Origin: Karalla daura
Lineage: Eukaryota > Chordata > Actinopteri > Chaetodontiformes > Leiognathidae
Assembly: GCA_029224185.1 (NCBI GenBank)
Contig: CM055192.1
Span: 20,796,739 to 20,860,738, forward strand
Reading direction: 5' to 3'
Length of the DNA: 64,000 nt
Part shown: positions 48,500-59,984 of the stretch, piece by piece
Position numbering within the stretch: the stretch's first letter is position 1
Layout: each line of letters starts with the position of its first letter
Position numbers and translations under genes: made by a program
The notes under the pieces: generated by a model
The model's input: only the letters and a program-made list of their open reading frames with translations
Databases searched by the model: none
What the model was told of the DNA's origin: nothing

Positions 48500-50665
48500 T
48501 CAGACACTGATAAGTTGGGGGAAGAGTTCATTAGCAAACATGTCCTCCCAAGAGCTCTCTGAGCACAAGGGAGAGGACATGTCACTGAAAGGGGAAGGGG
48601 ACCCTTCGTATCCGGAGTCGCTGTAGGTGTCCGCAAGGCTTGCTTCCTTATCCAGGCCACTGAGGGCGGGGGCGGAGGCTCCGGAGAAGAGGTCATCTGC
48701 CTCGCTGTGAGCGTTACAGCTGGGGATGACCACTTCCTCGGGCTCGTCTTTGATGCAGACCGTCTCGTCCTCCACCACCACAACCTCGGTAACATTAATG
48801 GCCGACGCGTCGATCTTCTCCTCCTCCTCACTCTCCGAGTCGCTGCTTTGCCCGCCGCTCACCTCCTCCACGGGCTTGGTGTAAATGTGGTCAAAGTGGA
48901 TCAGTTCATTAAGGGCCTCCAGCTTAACTGATGAGGACCCCAGAGTCGCAGGTGCGGCGGGAGGTACTGGGTTCCCCCCTCCGACCAGCTGCACCTGCAG
49001 CTCCGGGCACTCCTGGTCACAAGACTTGAGGAACAGCTCTGGGTCAAGGATGTCCAGAATGCCCAAGAGCAGATCAGACTGGTAAGGGGTGGAGAAAGGG
49101 GGGGAAAGAAGGATTAGCCTAGTAACCCATGACCTGAGTGTGATGTTATTATAGAGCTTTCTCAGACACACGACTTTCTGTAAGAAGGTGCAACCTTGCT
49201 CCATCTTACCTCATTGTCTGGAGAGTCAGGACCATCTGTATCCATTGTGAAGTCTTCAGATTTAAGGACTGCTGGGCCTGCACCTGCTGCGGAGGCACAC
49301 GTAGCCTGAGTGCTGCGGACTCAGAAGACCCGATCCCCAAACCTGATTCATTCCCAGTGGACAACAGATCTTGAACCTGAACAAAAAGCAAAAAAAAGGA
49401 GACCATGTTAAACTTAGGGCCATTCAGGATAATCACCACATTTCCCAAGATTGGACAAGTGCGTTTTGTTTTACCTTCTCTTTTGAATCGAGGGTGTCCA
49501 AGCTTAGTCTCTGTCTCAGTTCCTCATTTTCTGTCAGCAGGCCGCTTGTCTTCTCTCGAAGCAGCCTGTTTTCGATGTGAAGTTTCTGATTCTGCAGGAA
49601 GAAGAACAGACCCATGTATGTTTGCACTAGAAACTTGCAACCGTTTTTCCCCTGAGAGGTGATGCATGAAATGAAACGCACCACAATTAGGGGGTTGGGG
49701 GGATATACAAAATAAGGGCACTTTAACCGCAACGAATTCATGTCAACTTGCCGCTTATTCACAGACTGAGTCGATTGGATTTACTCATCTCTGGAGTGGA
49801 GATACGCTCAATGAGCACAACATCAGGTGATGCAAGAGTGCATCATCTGACCAACTACATGATAGGAGGAAAAATGATTACCTCAAGCTCCAACTCCAGG
49901 ACTTGTTGTTCCAGCTCTCCCATCTTGGCCTTTTTCCTGTCTCTTGCTGTCTGTGCCGCGACTCTGTTCTTGAGTTTCCTGAGGAGAGAGAGAGGGAGGA
50001 AGAGAAATTGACACATTTTTTCCACCACAATGCTGACTAAGTTCCCGGACATGCAAGATCTTGGGTTCACGTTATTGCACAATCCACCGGCCATGTTCGT
50101 GCCACGCAGGCACATCAGGCCCAGCTGATAGTCAAATCACAGGGCTGACAAGCCGGACCAAGGTCCACAGATAACACTATGCACATATGTGCACATATGT
50201 GCATATATGTACACATATAGATACACAGTTTCATGAGGGAGTTATATAGTTGACTGCTGAGGCACTGCATGACGCAATATTAACCTCATTCATCGTAGTT
50301 TGATAACTCTATAGCCCCCCCATATATTGATCAATATTTTTGGGTGTGTCCCTTTCTGCTAAGCTAACAATGGCCGGGGTTTACGCTTTAAATACATTAG
50401 CAAATTAGCTATATTTGAATCGAACTGACCTCCGAAGTGCTTTCTCTTCTGGACTCAGGTGTGTGAGTCTCTGTCGCTTCCTTACAGGAGGCCCTGAGGA
50501 CGAGTTGGACTCGGAGTCCGACGACGCCTGGCTGGAGGTGGACGGCAAAACGACCGAGAGAGGCCGGCCGAAGCCCGTCTGTGAGCCGCTGGAAGAGCCG
50601 GTCTGCTTCCCGGATATCAGGAGCACCTTGTGGGCACCCCCGGTGCCTGCTGCCACCACCACCAT
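48500..50665 (-). CDS. xbp1: xbp1, X-box binding protein 1 (spliced form XBP1s, 389 aa), 5 exons
   Basis: bZIP transcription factor of the unfolded protein response, activated when IRE1 removes 26 nt from its mRNA. Exons: 50430-50665, 49882-49978, 49475-49591, 49210-49376, 48500-49078; all borders are GT-AG and phases agree. Removing 49287-49312 as well gives 1170 nt. Residues 80-98 are the basic region (KLKNRVAAQTARDRKKAK), followed by a leucine zipper over about 100-135 (exons 2-3: LEQQVLELELE, then ENRLLREKTSGLLTENEELR). After the IRE1 cut the frame reads AGAGPAVLKSEDF, as in other XBP1s proteins. The transactivation domain in exon 5 includes LLLGILDILDPELF, LNELIHFDHIYTKPVEE, a YSDSGYEGSPSPFSDMSS degron-like stretch and the conserved end SWEDMFANELFPQLISV. 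The start is the only Met before the conserved N-terminus (VVVAAGTGGAHKVLLISGK). The first exon is GC-rich and the promoter carries an ERSE. Identity is certain. Confidence 0.98.
48901..50665 (-). CDS. xbp1: xbp1 unspliced product XBP1u (264 aa)
   Basis: Without IRE1 cleavage the same transcript is read in the other frame after exon 4: exons 50430-50665, 49882-49978, 49475-49591, 49210-49376, 48901-49078 (795 nt). The C-terminus holds the hydrophobic SLICSWAFWTSLTQ (HR2-type membrane-targeting segment) and ends SWRPLMN, equivalent to the translational-arrest peptide of mammalian XBP1u, which holds the ribosome at the ER so IRE1 can reach the mRNA. It has the bZIP but no transactivation domain. 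The family role is established; the function in this species is inferred. Confidence 0.9.
49287..49312 (-). other. xbp1: IRE1 unconventional 26-nt intron of xbp1
   Basis: Exactly 26 nt between two CCGCAG|CA cut sites. Each cut lies in a 7-nt loop, CCGCAGC. The 5' loop sits on CTGAGT/ACTCAG (six pairs) and the 3' loop on a TGTGCCT/AGGTGCA stem that includes two G-U pairs. This is the conserved IRE1 substrate structure. Its removal shifts the frame into the transactivation domain. Unlike the mammalian 3' loop (CUGCAGC), both loops here are the same. Confidence 0.95.
50181..50218. repeat. alternating purine-pyrimidine repeat in xbp1 intron 1
   Basis: Three near-identical 10-mers (GCACATATGT twice, then GCATATATGT) followed by ACACATAT. 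Strictly alternating, partly self-complementary, within the minus-strand xbp1 intron 1. Confidence 0.85.
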
Positions 50666-50789
50666 TTTGGGTATATCCTTGTGGAGTCAGAAATAACGGG
50701 GTATCCTTCGTGAAATTTGTAAGTCGTTCACCGGTCCCCGGTGATTCTCTATCTCAACTGGGGTAGGGACCCCGCAGCTTTTCTACTAT

Positions 50790-50808
50790 CGTGGTGCAAG
50801 CTGATTGG
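50790..50808 (-). promoter_or_regulatory. ER stress response element (ERSE) of xbp1
   Basis: The minus strand reads CCAATCAGCTTGCACCACG, which is a perfect CCAAT-N9-CCACG. This is the NF-Y/ATF6 site known from ER stress genes including mammalian XBP1. It lies 125-143 bases upstream of the ATG. It would allow ATF6 to induce xbp1 so that IRE1 then has more substrate. Confidence 0.9.
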
Positions 50809-50821
50809 CTCAGAGCGGCTC

Positions 50822-50843
50822 TGACGTAGCGTCTCGTGATTGG
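50822..50843 (-). promoter_or_regulatory. second CCAAT box and CRE/UPRE-like site of xbp1
   Basis: CCAAT (minus strand, 50839-50843) and TACGTCA (50822-50828) lie just upstream of the ERSE. The ACGTCA core fits CREB/ATF or ATF6/XBP1 (TGACGT) binding. Motif match only. Confidence 0.6.
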
Positions 50844-50849
50844 CTGCTG

Positions 50850-51900
50850 GTTTGAGTTCTTTGGATTTCATGTTTCGCTCTGCTTGGAATGGGTCTGTAC
50901 CGTGGTTTCCCGTCAAGACTTTGCTGTAATACTCGATTGCGTGGCTGAAATTTGAAGGACATTTTGATGGAGACTGGGGTTTTCTCAGTTAGTTGTTTCT
51001 ACGAGTTGCATCAGATTATACCCACAACTATTTATTCGAACAACAACACTTTCACTGTGTTGTCCTTTGTATTTCGGACAAATGCAACTTGTTTTCCCTA
51101 CAATATATTGTGTCGTATTGCACTGTAAAAAGGTGTTTTTTCAGTTTATGATAACCTTGAATCTGCATTTCTCAAATGGAAGGGATCAATTAATTTCTGC
51201 CCAGATAGATGGATAGGTAGAAAGAAAAAAGTTTCTAACAATAGCAATGTACACATAGTCGCTGATTATTACAATCCCAGTATGCATAGGAGTTCAAGTA
51301 TACTGGATCCAGAACAATGTAATAGTTGCATGACTATTCAAGTAAAACAAAAGTATCTGCCTGTGCAGTCACTGAGCAGTTAATTTTAACCAAAGCAACT
51401 TAGACAAAAGACATTCATGCTACATCACAATAGAAATGTAGGTTAACCATGAATAGATACAGCTCTGCATTATTCAAATTCATCCGGGTATGCAAGTTCA
51501 GTAGTCTAAGTACTAGTTCAAGTGCTGGGTTAAGAGGAGATGGCAACTTCACCCTGTGATTTTAGGTTTCATTTAGCTGACAATAACAAAATGTAATCAC
51601 CGGGCGGCATGATGTGCTTGTTGGTATCTCTGTGACATTTTACACTCCCTGCTCTCTACCTTTTACAGTGTAGTATTGTCATTCTTCTAAACACATCTGA
51701 CAAGCTCTACCACTCAGGCAGCATTTCCCGAAATGCTCATCTACTTCCTCCTGCGAGGAAATGTGAAGAAATGTTTGCCTGCTTCCTTACCTGTACTGAG
51801 GGAGGTTTTTGCACATGCTTGAAATTATTTTCAATAATGTTTCACTTTCTGCATGCATTGGTGAGAGGACTGTCAACTGACAGTTCAACTGACAGGCTGT
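50850..51900. other. xbp1 upstream flank, no gene seen
   Basis: AT-rich non-coding sequence upstream of the xbp1 promoter. No znrf3 exon (the mammalian neighbour) was recognised here or to the right edge. Confidence 0.5.
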
Positions 51901-51911
51901 CTATGGCTTAG

Positions 51912-52016
51912 TCTTTTGGTTACTGGGACAATGGTGGGACATATTAGACAGGCTGGAATCGTGGCCTGCTGCAGGAAGAGACTGAATGTTGTGGTGAAGA
52001 CCTGTGAGAGCTGGTC
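51912..52016 (-). mobile_element. fossil fragment of a LINE reverse-transcriptase ORF
   Basis: On the minus strand one frame reads DQLSQVFTTTFSLFLQQA, then PACLICPTIVPVTK. This parallels the DQL-VFTDIFN-SL-Q--IP-CLK-ATIVPVPK motif found widely in fish LINE reverse transcriptases. Frames before and after are broken by stops, so this is a dead, truncated copy. Confidence 0.7.
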
Positions 52017-52049
52017 AGTACATTTACAAGATCCTGCACCAACATAGTG

Positions 52050-53400
52050 AGTGAAAGGGCTGGTGTGACTGCAGTTTGGGTCTCAAAGCATGTGAAGACT
52101 CCTCTGCCAGCTCCTCTGCCAGAGAGATTCTTGAATCACTGGCTGTGTTGCTCTGCCCCCTGAAGTTGGTAATCTGTTTTCTTTCTTTGTTCATGAGAGC
52201 TCTGGCAGCTTCAGGGATTCTGGTTAGGGAACACCCGGATGTGTTTATCCACCGTGTTAAGACTTCTCCATTGTGGATCATTCTCCATTGTGGATCATTC
52301 AAATGCATATACAATCATGTCTGAGCACAATGACAAACTGTGATCGCCCCACAGTTTCTGTTCAGATTTCCATAACATTAAGCATTGCATAAAGATAGTC
52401 CACAAGATGTGAAACGCATCTATAGAGAGATTGCATGCCAGGATGTACAATACAGAGTAGTTTTGTAGAATACAATAACTCATGAAGCGGACGTGCTGAC
52501 ATAAAGGGAAACCACAAAGTCGCTCAACTCAGGGCAAAAAAAAAAAAGGAAGAGTTGTTCAATTTACACTCAGCCACCTTGATATTAAGACTACATACAA
52601 CAAGACTGTGCAGTAACGGCTTTGAGCATTTTGTCAACAAACTGCCACCAATGGTCAGAGATGAAAGTAATCCCTGCAGAGTAAACATGCCTCTGTCAGA
52701 GTCTACTAATAAGAAACACATCAAGCAAGTTCACAAGTGTGCTCTCTTCCTGAACCTCCTATTTGTCCGCAAACAAGAGCTGAAGTTTTTGCCGTATCTG
52801 GCCACCATCACTGTTTACAGCTTTGTGGCCCTTTGCCCCTGTCGTCTGTCACCTCAGCAGGAGTAACTACAGCAGTGAGAGCATACACCAGCCTATTGTG
52901 TGGTGCTTTACAAGCACAACGGAATCAACATCCGAGAAACGGAGAGCAGCCGCTTACAACATTGTTTGTGAATTGCTGAACTACTGGAGCACAGGTATTT
53001 TAGACAAGATATACATATACTGTCAACAGTAGGTATAACTCATGCAAAACACTAAGGCCAATTGTCTACAAGCTTAAACTTTCAACTTCCTGCTGATCGT
53101 TTCCTGTTTTCAAGTTTCCCTCTGTCATTTCACACTAAGAACCTGTGAAATGAGTTAATATTATCCACTACCCCTGTGTCATGAGATCAAATGAAATTAA
53201 TTATGTTCAATTTGGAAAGTTAGTTGGGGATTCCCTAGCAGGGATGAGGCAAGTGTTATATATGCCATCAGGGATGAAACCAATTACCTTTACCTTTAAG
53301 TACCACACTGTATAACCTTTAGAAACCTGTACTTTATGTGACTGCTTAACTAGACTGATTTCCTGACATCATTTAATGACAATCAACAAGAGTCACTAGG
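52050..53400. other. non-coding sequence, possible LINE surroundings
   Basis: Adjoins the reverse-transcriptase fossil. The 52555-52866 plus-strand frame (103 residues) is the longest, but I cannot link it to any family. Confidence 0.4.
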
Positions 53401-53720
53401 ACTTTATTGATCCACTGTGAGAAATTTCCAAACTATCCAGAGGTCCAGTCATTTTTATCTTACCGGCTCTGTTCCCAATAGTGTCCTGGTGGTCTGCTGA
53501 AGGCTATCTCAAGCACACAAAGGACAAGGGCAGGGAATAAACCCTGGACATTACAGAGCACACAAAACTCACACCATCTCACACTCAGACCTAGGGACTA
53601 TATACGTATATTTTTACACTGTGGAAGAAAGCTGGGAATTCCATGCCAATTGGATGGGGGAAAATATGCAAATGGGAAAACACAGAGAAAACATTTTAGG
53701 TGATAAAAAAGCGAAATGTT
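53400..53720 (+). mobile_element. non-LTR retrotransposon 3'-end relic
   Basis: GGCAGGGAATAAACCCTGGAC, CTCACACTCAGACCTAGGGA, ACACTGTGGAAGAAAGCTGG, ATGCAAATGGGAAAACACAG. Same family and order as 14025-14300, here disrupted by a short AT insertion around 53600. Confidence 0.65.
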
Positions 53721-56330
53721 ACGTGGCTGAAGACATTTCACGTCTCATCCGAAAGACTTCTTCAGTTTTGGTGTGGAAGTTCCCTATTTTTTCATCCTGG
53801 GGTAAATTAACAGAAGTCCAGTCACTTCTCATTCTATCAACTGAAACTACCATGATCTGGATGACTGAGAATATTCACAGGTATGGGGAAAACATACAAA
53901 CACTGTACAGATAGGTTCTGCTGAGGCAACAATACTCACCATTCATCATGCCCAGAAGCTCATTACAAAATCAATAGATTGTTAATTAATTGTTAAGTGC
54001 AAGTTCAATGAAACTTCATTGATTCATGGTGGGAGATTGGGAGAAACTGCCCAGATGTGTCGAGAACTTATCCCCATCTTAACCAACTTCAATATCAAAG
54101 TATGATTAACCAGCATGATTAACCAGTAATTATGATTCAGCGACATACATTATTCTACAAGGGGACATTTTTACAATGAAAAAAGTACTTTCGTATCCAC
54201 ACCCTCTGTTTAATAAGAGGCTGTGGTAAAGCCATTATAACGGCAAAAGCCTTGGAAATTCAAACCATTCTGTCAGATATCCAGACGGATTTTTCTTATT
54301 CTTGTCTTCCATGTGTTTTCTGCTCCTACTCCATGTGCCCCTGTGTCCATAGCCTGTGGGTCTCCATTATCCAACTGTGAGAAAATGTGCAGGGTTGTAG
54401 TTGAGTCACGTGATAGCTTTTGTTCTGCAAATTCTTTACACTTAAAATGCAAATAATGTCTTCACTCTACAGTGTTTCACAATATGTTAAGCTAAAAGGT
54501 CCCTATAGGCACTATGGTGTTAACGTGCATAACAGTGTTGTAACTACAAACTAATGCTCTGAAAGTACTTAATGAAAATCCTCTTAATACATGATGTGCT
54601 TACGAGGGTGTGACAGCACAATGCAAGCACAAATGATTGCTGCTGATTGAATACAGTGTCTGACAAGGAGATGTGAGAAACTCTAACTTTAAAGCCCTTT
54701 GCTGCCTCACTGATTTAAGAGATTCAGAGTGCATTTGATGAATACTTGAAACAGACCTTGATCACACATGCTGATCAGAGTCTCTGGAGCTTTAAAAAAC
54801 CCCTTACTTATCAAAACAACCACTGACCATCAATTTGAAACAAAGTCCCTAGACAGTGAACTCAGGGAGATAGCAGCTTTGAAGGTTTTTAATATTCTTC
54901 CGACTGTGATCCATAAACTGAAGTAATAGTTAACATTTTAGTTTGTAATTTTGGTGATTTCAGGTCAAGTAATGAAGTCAAGCTAGGGGTTTCACATTGC
55001 TTCTTGTCTTCATGGTCAAGGTATAACTGGCAGCTGGTTACGTATAGCTGGATGTTTGATGGTCAAACTTCTCATGTAATTCCAATTCGGAGATTGAGTT
55101 ACTTCAGGTCTAAAGCTTTAGTTTTTTGTTTGAGGTGTTCTCCAAGTCTTTAAGTATCTATCCAAGATATCCAAGGATCCCAAACTAGAGATCAAAGATG
55201 TCCTTTTTCATGATGAATTAAGTGATGTGAGCAGTTTTTTCCAATGATTCAGCACATTTAAGAATATGCTTGTGTGAAGCAAACCAAATCTTGATTTAAA
55301 GGCAGATTATGTGATAATGTGATAACAGTTGTAGTGTTGTTTCCAGCATAGCCAAAGAAAACTGAAACCAAATCTTAAACTAAGGATGCTTAACAACGTG
55401 GTTATTTGTTTTAGCTTGCAATGAGTCAATAGAAATTCCATCACATTAAAATGTGTCAGAATATTCACAGTGCTCCCACAGTGTTTAAAATTAGGAACGG
55501 CATCAAACGTCATTGAAGTGACGTCACTGCATAGCATTTCAATGGCAGAAACATTTGTTGTTCCTTTTTTGTTTTCTCATTGTAACTGCAGAGACTTTCC
55601 CTGGGAACAGGAAACAGTTACAGCTATGTCTACCACAGAACCCAAAGGTTCCTGTTTAATGCGGAAGGCCCCATAAATGTTCAATTCATGCATAGACTGT
55701 CAGAACAGTCACCACCTTTTCAGATGCCTTTAGACTCATTTGTGTTATGGTACCCTGGCAAAAGTAGGCCAAATTGAGTTTTTAACAAGGGACACATTTC
55801 AAAGTGCAATGTAGCTTCCTGGTTGTATTGTGGAAGTTTTATTGGCAATAAAACATAGCTTTCCCTCATGGTGGTAGCATTAGCTAATGTGGGGAAAACA
55901 CAGCAAAATGATCTCTGCGTCACAAATGGCAGTTTTAAGATAAATAATGTGTTTTGTTGTGATAGTGGAGTGACAATGAATGAGGCCCGAACAATCACAT
56001 TTTATTTTCAGACAGCGATGCAGTGTAAATATGTGAGACTATTCTAATACTTTAACACTGATGTGTCTTTGCTGTCTTCAGTTTTACTGACTCTGGGTGT
56101 ATTTGTGAGGCGATCTGGATTAGAAAACAGTATCCATAGTTTGGCAGGAGAGTTTAATAACTATATTTGCAGAGTAACTGATGTTATATAACATGTGACA
56201 GGCTGATTATCAGCACAGTGTCTGCTCTGAATGATCAGTTATACATCCTGGATTCAGATAATCTTCTCCTGGAGGCTCTGGAAGATACTGTGTGCACAGT
56301 TAAATCAATGTGTGGTTCACACTGACTGGC
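53721..56330. other. intergenic sequence, nothing recognised
   Basis: Unique-looking AT-rich sequence. No exon, RNA gene or named repeat supported. Confidence 0.5.
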
Positions 56331-56368
56331 ACACACACACTCATACACACGTACACACACACACACAC

Positions 56369-56413
<45 letters not shown>

Positions 56414-56430
56414 TACACTCACAAACACAG
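56331..56430. repeat. (AC)n microsatellite
   Basis: About 45 AC units with a few single-base interruptions. Confidence 0.96.
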
Positions 56431-56964
56431 TTGTGTGGATCCTCCCTGCAGCTCAAACAGCCTGTGATTAAGGTGGGTGTATCCTCAAACCCACAATTTA
56501 AAGTGGACCTGTCCCAAAAGCATACAAAAAACATCCCAGAGCGTATAAATCCCATTTAGATTCATTCCAGATGGTGACATAGCTATGATGTAAGCTATAA
56601 CCATGCATTTCAGATTAAAAATGCACCCTGTGGTATAGTCAAACCGCAGTGTAGAATGAGGGTGTGCCTAATACTTTGTCTCAGTGCTTTGTTTCCTGTC
56701 TGTTTTTTTATTACCTTCAGGAAATGTAGATCGACATGAGATCAGCAAAGTCAACAATTTCACCGTACACAAACTGCACATATTTATTTGATTTGTTTTA
56801 TACCCTCTCTCTTTAACTTACCCTGACGTAACCCTGACCCTTGAGGCATTTAACATTAGTTAAGCAAAGAGGTGCACGCCAGCTTTAAAAACAACCAGTT
56901 TGGTGTGTTTTGGATACAGTTTCATACTGACACTATATGCAATCAGTATCAGCGATTATCAATG

Positions 56965-57150
56965 AACCTTAAAGAACTGGACGTGTGGATGATGGGAGAA
57001 AACCCGAGTACCCAAATAAAACTCCCGCAGACAGGGGGAGATCATGCACACAGAAAGTCGCATCCTGTGGAATCTCCGGAATTCCAACCAGGAATCTTCT
57101 TGCTCTGTCAGGCGTCCGCACAATGCACAGTTGCACCGTGTCGCTCATGA
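56965..57150 (+). mobile_element. non-LTR retrotransposon 3'-end fragment
   Basis: GATGATGGGAGAAAACCCGA, GTACCCAAATAAAACTCCCG, AGACAGGGGGAGATCATGCA, CACAGAAAGTCGCATCC, GGAATTCCAACCAGGAATCT. This is the 'gtgggaggaaaccggagtacc ... cgaaccaggaaccttcttgct' segment of the family described at 14025. Confidence 0.75.
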
Positions 57151-59980
57151 ATCATGTCACCACCAAATTGCAAGGCTGCCTGACAAATTAATATTTTCTA
57201 ATATATCACTGTTGACAATTACATGAAAGCATAGCTCACAATTAACTGTTATTTAATTTGCCTGTTTTATGACTCGGATTAGGTTTTCCTGTAAGTGCTA
57301 TTAGATTACAGCACGTCTTTGCAACATAACCAGCCACCAAACTGCCAAATCAAATATATCCCCATATTGGCATAAAATATTGATGTCGGCCACTTCAGTG
57401 GGCTTGTGCAACATCATTGTGATATCTTACACTGCAGTACTCAGCAGCTTTTCCTCTTAATTATAATCTTGCACAAACAGTATTATTAGATTGTAGCATG
57501 TCTCCGCTCCAGCTCTCGTGTTGTAATTAAGAACAAAATCCTGTTGTGTGTTTAATTAGAGGCTGCTGTCAACATATTATTATTATTTTTTTTAATAGGA
57601 AAGGCCTGGTTTCTACAGTGAAGGCATGGCATGCAGGATAAACAGTAACACCCATGTGTGCTCACAGGGGCGGGTGCTGTTGTAAACATTGGTGTTGTGG
57701 GGCAAAGCTGGGCTCCACAATGAGGGGTGAGCAGGGTCACACCCTGGGACAGCGGCCAGCTGCAGGGGGGCAGCCTGGTAATGTGTTTGCCTATTCCTCC
57801 TCCCCATCACACATCTCACTCACTACCCATAATCCACCCGGGTTTGTTTGTTCGGCCTGGAGCCTTCCCACACCCTCCACCCTTAAATCTTCCTCTTTTT
57901 AAAATTTCAATCCCCAGTCAGTTTACTTCCTCTGCCTGGTCTAATTTCATCACTACTTTCCATCGTTAAGAAATTGAAAATGTGTCCCTTTTTCTCACCG
58001 ATTGCGTCATTTACATTTTATGTTTTGAGTTTTACATTTGTTCAGCTCTGGTAGACCCAGCAGCCTTATTGAAGTGTCCATTTAAATGCTGAGATACGAT
58101 GCAGTAACTGCCTCAGCCCTTTGACTTATGTCCACCAGTTACCCATTTACAATCGGGTGGTTCTTTATCGTACTGTGTGTGAGAGAGCTGTGTGTATGTG
58201 TGTGTGTGTGTGTGCGCACGTATGCAAGGCAAAGTACAGATATTGTGAGCACCACTTTGCATCTACAATTTCTTTGTAAGTGGTTAGAACAGAAGAGACG
58301 GACACCATGGGTTCATAGTAGAACAAGAATCTTAGAAACAAATAAACAAATATGCTTTTGTTATTGTCGCATCAATTAATTAATCCGTCCATTGTAGAGT
58401 TTCTACAAAGAATGACCTTTCTGTTCTTATTTGAGAGCCATCATGAGAAATAAAACAACCGAGCTAAACACGTCCTTCTGTATAAATTAACCTAAATCCA
58501 TCCAGTGGAACAGGACTTGTTGTCCCTCCTCACTGTAATTGTCTTAGGGTCTCTGCAAGCACTTTGTTCAACCAGATAAGCCAGGCTTTGTTGGTACAGA
58601 GAGCTGACATAGCGCTCTTTTTGTTTGGTGGGTCACATTTGCTCTCACTGTACTGGCAGACCAACAACAACAACACTATTTGCCAGCAACAGCACTGTAA
58701 ATGCTCAGATGAGTAGAGCTAAGACTGTGCAGCAGCCTGGTGATAACCTGTTGGTGATGTTTTGGTTGCTTCATGACTAATGAGTTGAAACAGGATAAGG
58801 TACAACACAAGAGACACCGGTCCATTTTAACATGCAAATGCTCATGTAACACCTGCATGGGCTTTCATCATGGGCTTTCAGCAGATTTTTTCAGTGCTAA
58901 GTGCAATTTAGCACTGAAAAAATCAAAAATCAAAATCAATCTCAAAATGAGAAATGCAAGATCAGTCTGACTTAAGGTTCATGAATTTGCTATAGCATAT
59001 GATCATCTGGTGTGTGTTTATGCAACAATAACATGCATTATTTAGTCTTTACATGACTGTGTCTGATCACCTCTTTTATAATGCAACATTGATCTGATGC
59101 AACACCCAGGCAAGACACACGTTGTCCAACCCCAAACTGATGAAACCCACATAATCTTCCACTCATCATAACTTGGCATGCTTCCTCATGACAGTCACAT
59201 GTTGCTCATACATCCTGTGTGAACCACGTCGTATGAGAATGTATTAACACCTCTAATTCCTCACTCTGTCTGCATTGACTTCTCCCACTTGTCCTAATTC
59301 TAAGTAAATTGAGGCCTTAGTGGCCAGGGCAGAAGGCATGTCTTCTACTTCCCTCTGGTGTTTCAGGCTGAAAATTACACAAGGTGCTGGTCCTTAACGT
59401 AACAGCTAAGGGTCTCAACAACAGTAGTGCGCCTCAGTTGTCATTATTAAACTGCACATTTAAAAGTGTAGTATGCTGCCCTTTAAATCATCAATGCCAA
59501 CCAGAAAAATGAAGAAAATGTCTTGATTCTGCAGCCACGATGTAATCTGACAAACTACAAAAAACTTGCATGAGCTCATTTCTGCCTCACTGTGGTGAAC
59601 AGATGAACAGCTTTTCTATGTCCAACAAATTACTGTTATCATTTATGATTGTACTTAGAATTAAAATATGAATACAATTATGTTGCAGGACTAAAAGTTG
59701 AGAAGACACCTGTTCCCAGCACACTTTTGCGATCTGTGGGTGTGCCTCCACTGTGCTCCAGGTGAAGATTCATGGACAAAGAGTCAGAATTTCTGGTCAC
59801 ATTGTTTTGGTCATTTTTATTCCAACTCTGTATAAGTGAATTTGTGAATGTATGATACTAAAAGTGAGTAAAATTAAAAGTGAGTCACAGTGAGAGCATG
59901 GGATTCCCGAAGAGGTCAATGAAAATTAAAAACTGAGATTTTAGATGAAAAATGCATAACAACAAGGCCCTGGTTTTGCC
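57151..59980. other. intergenic sequence
   Basis: No gene seen. A short (TG)n at 58195-58214 and the perfect hairpin at 58884-58924 (separate entry) are the only marked features. Confidence 0.5.
58884..58924. repeat. perfect 17-bp inverted repeat (hairpin)
   Basis: GATTTTTTCAGTGCTAA (58884-58900) is exactly complementary to 58908-58924, with the 7-base loop GTGCAAT. Just upstream CATGGGCTTTCA is duplicated in tandem. It could be a MITE remnant or a small structured RNA; nothing decides. Confidence 0.85.
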
Positions 59981-59984
59981 TCCC

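Noticed and set aside
48478..48831. Arg-rich minus-strand frame of 117 residues inside xbp1 exon 5
   Set aside because: A shadow of the XBP1s reading frame, not a separate product; it also is not the XBP1u frame.
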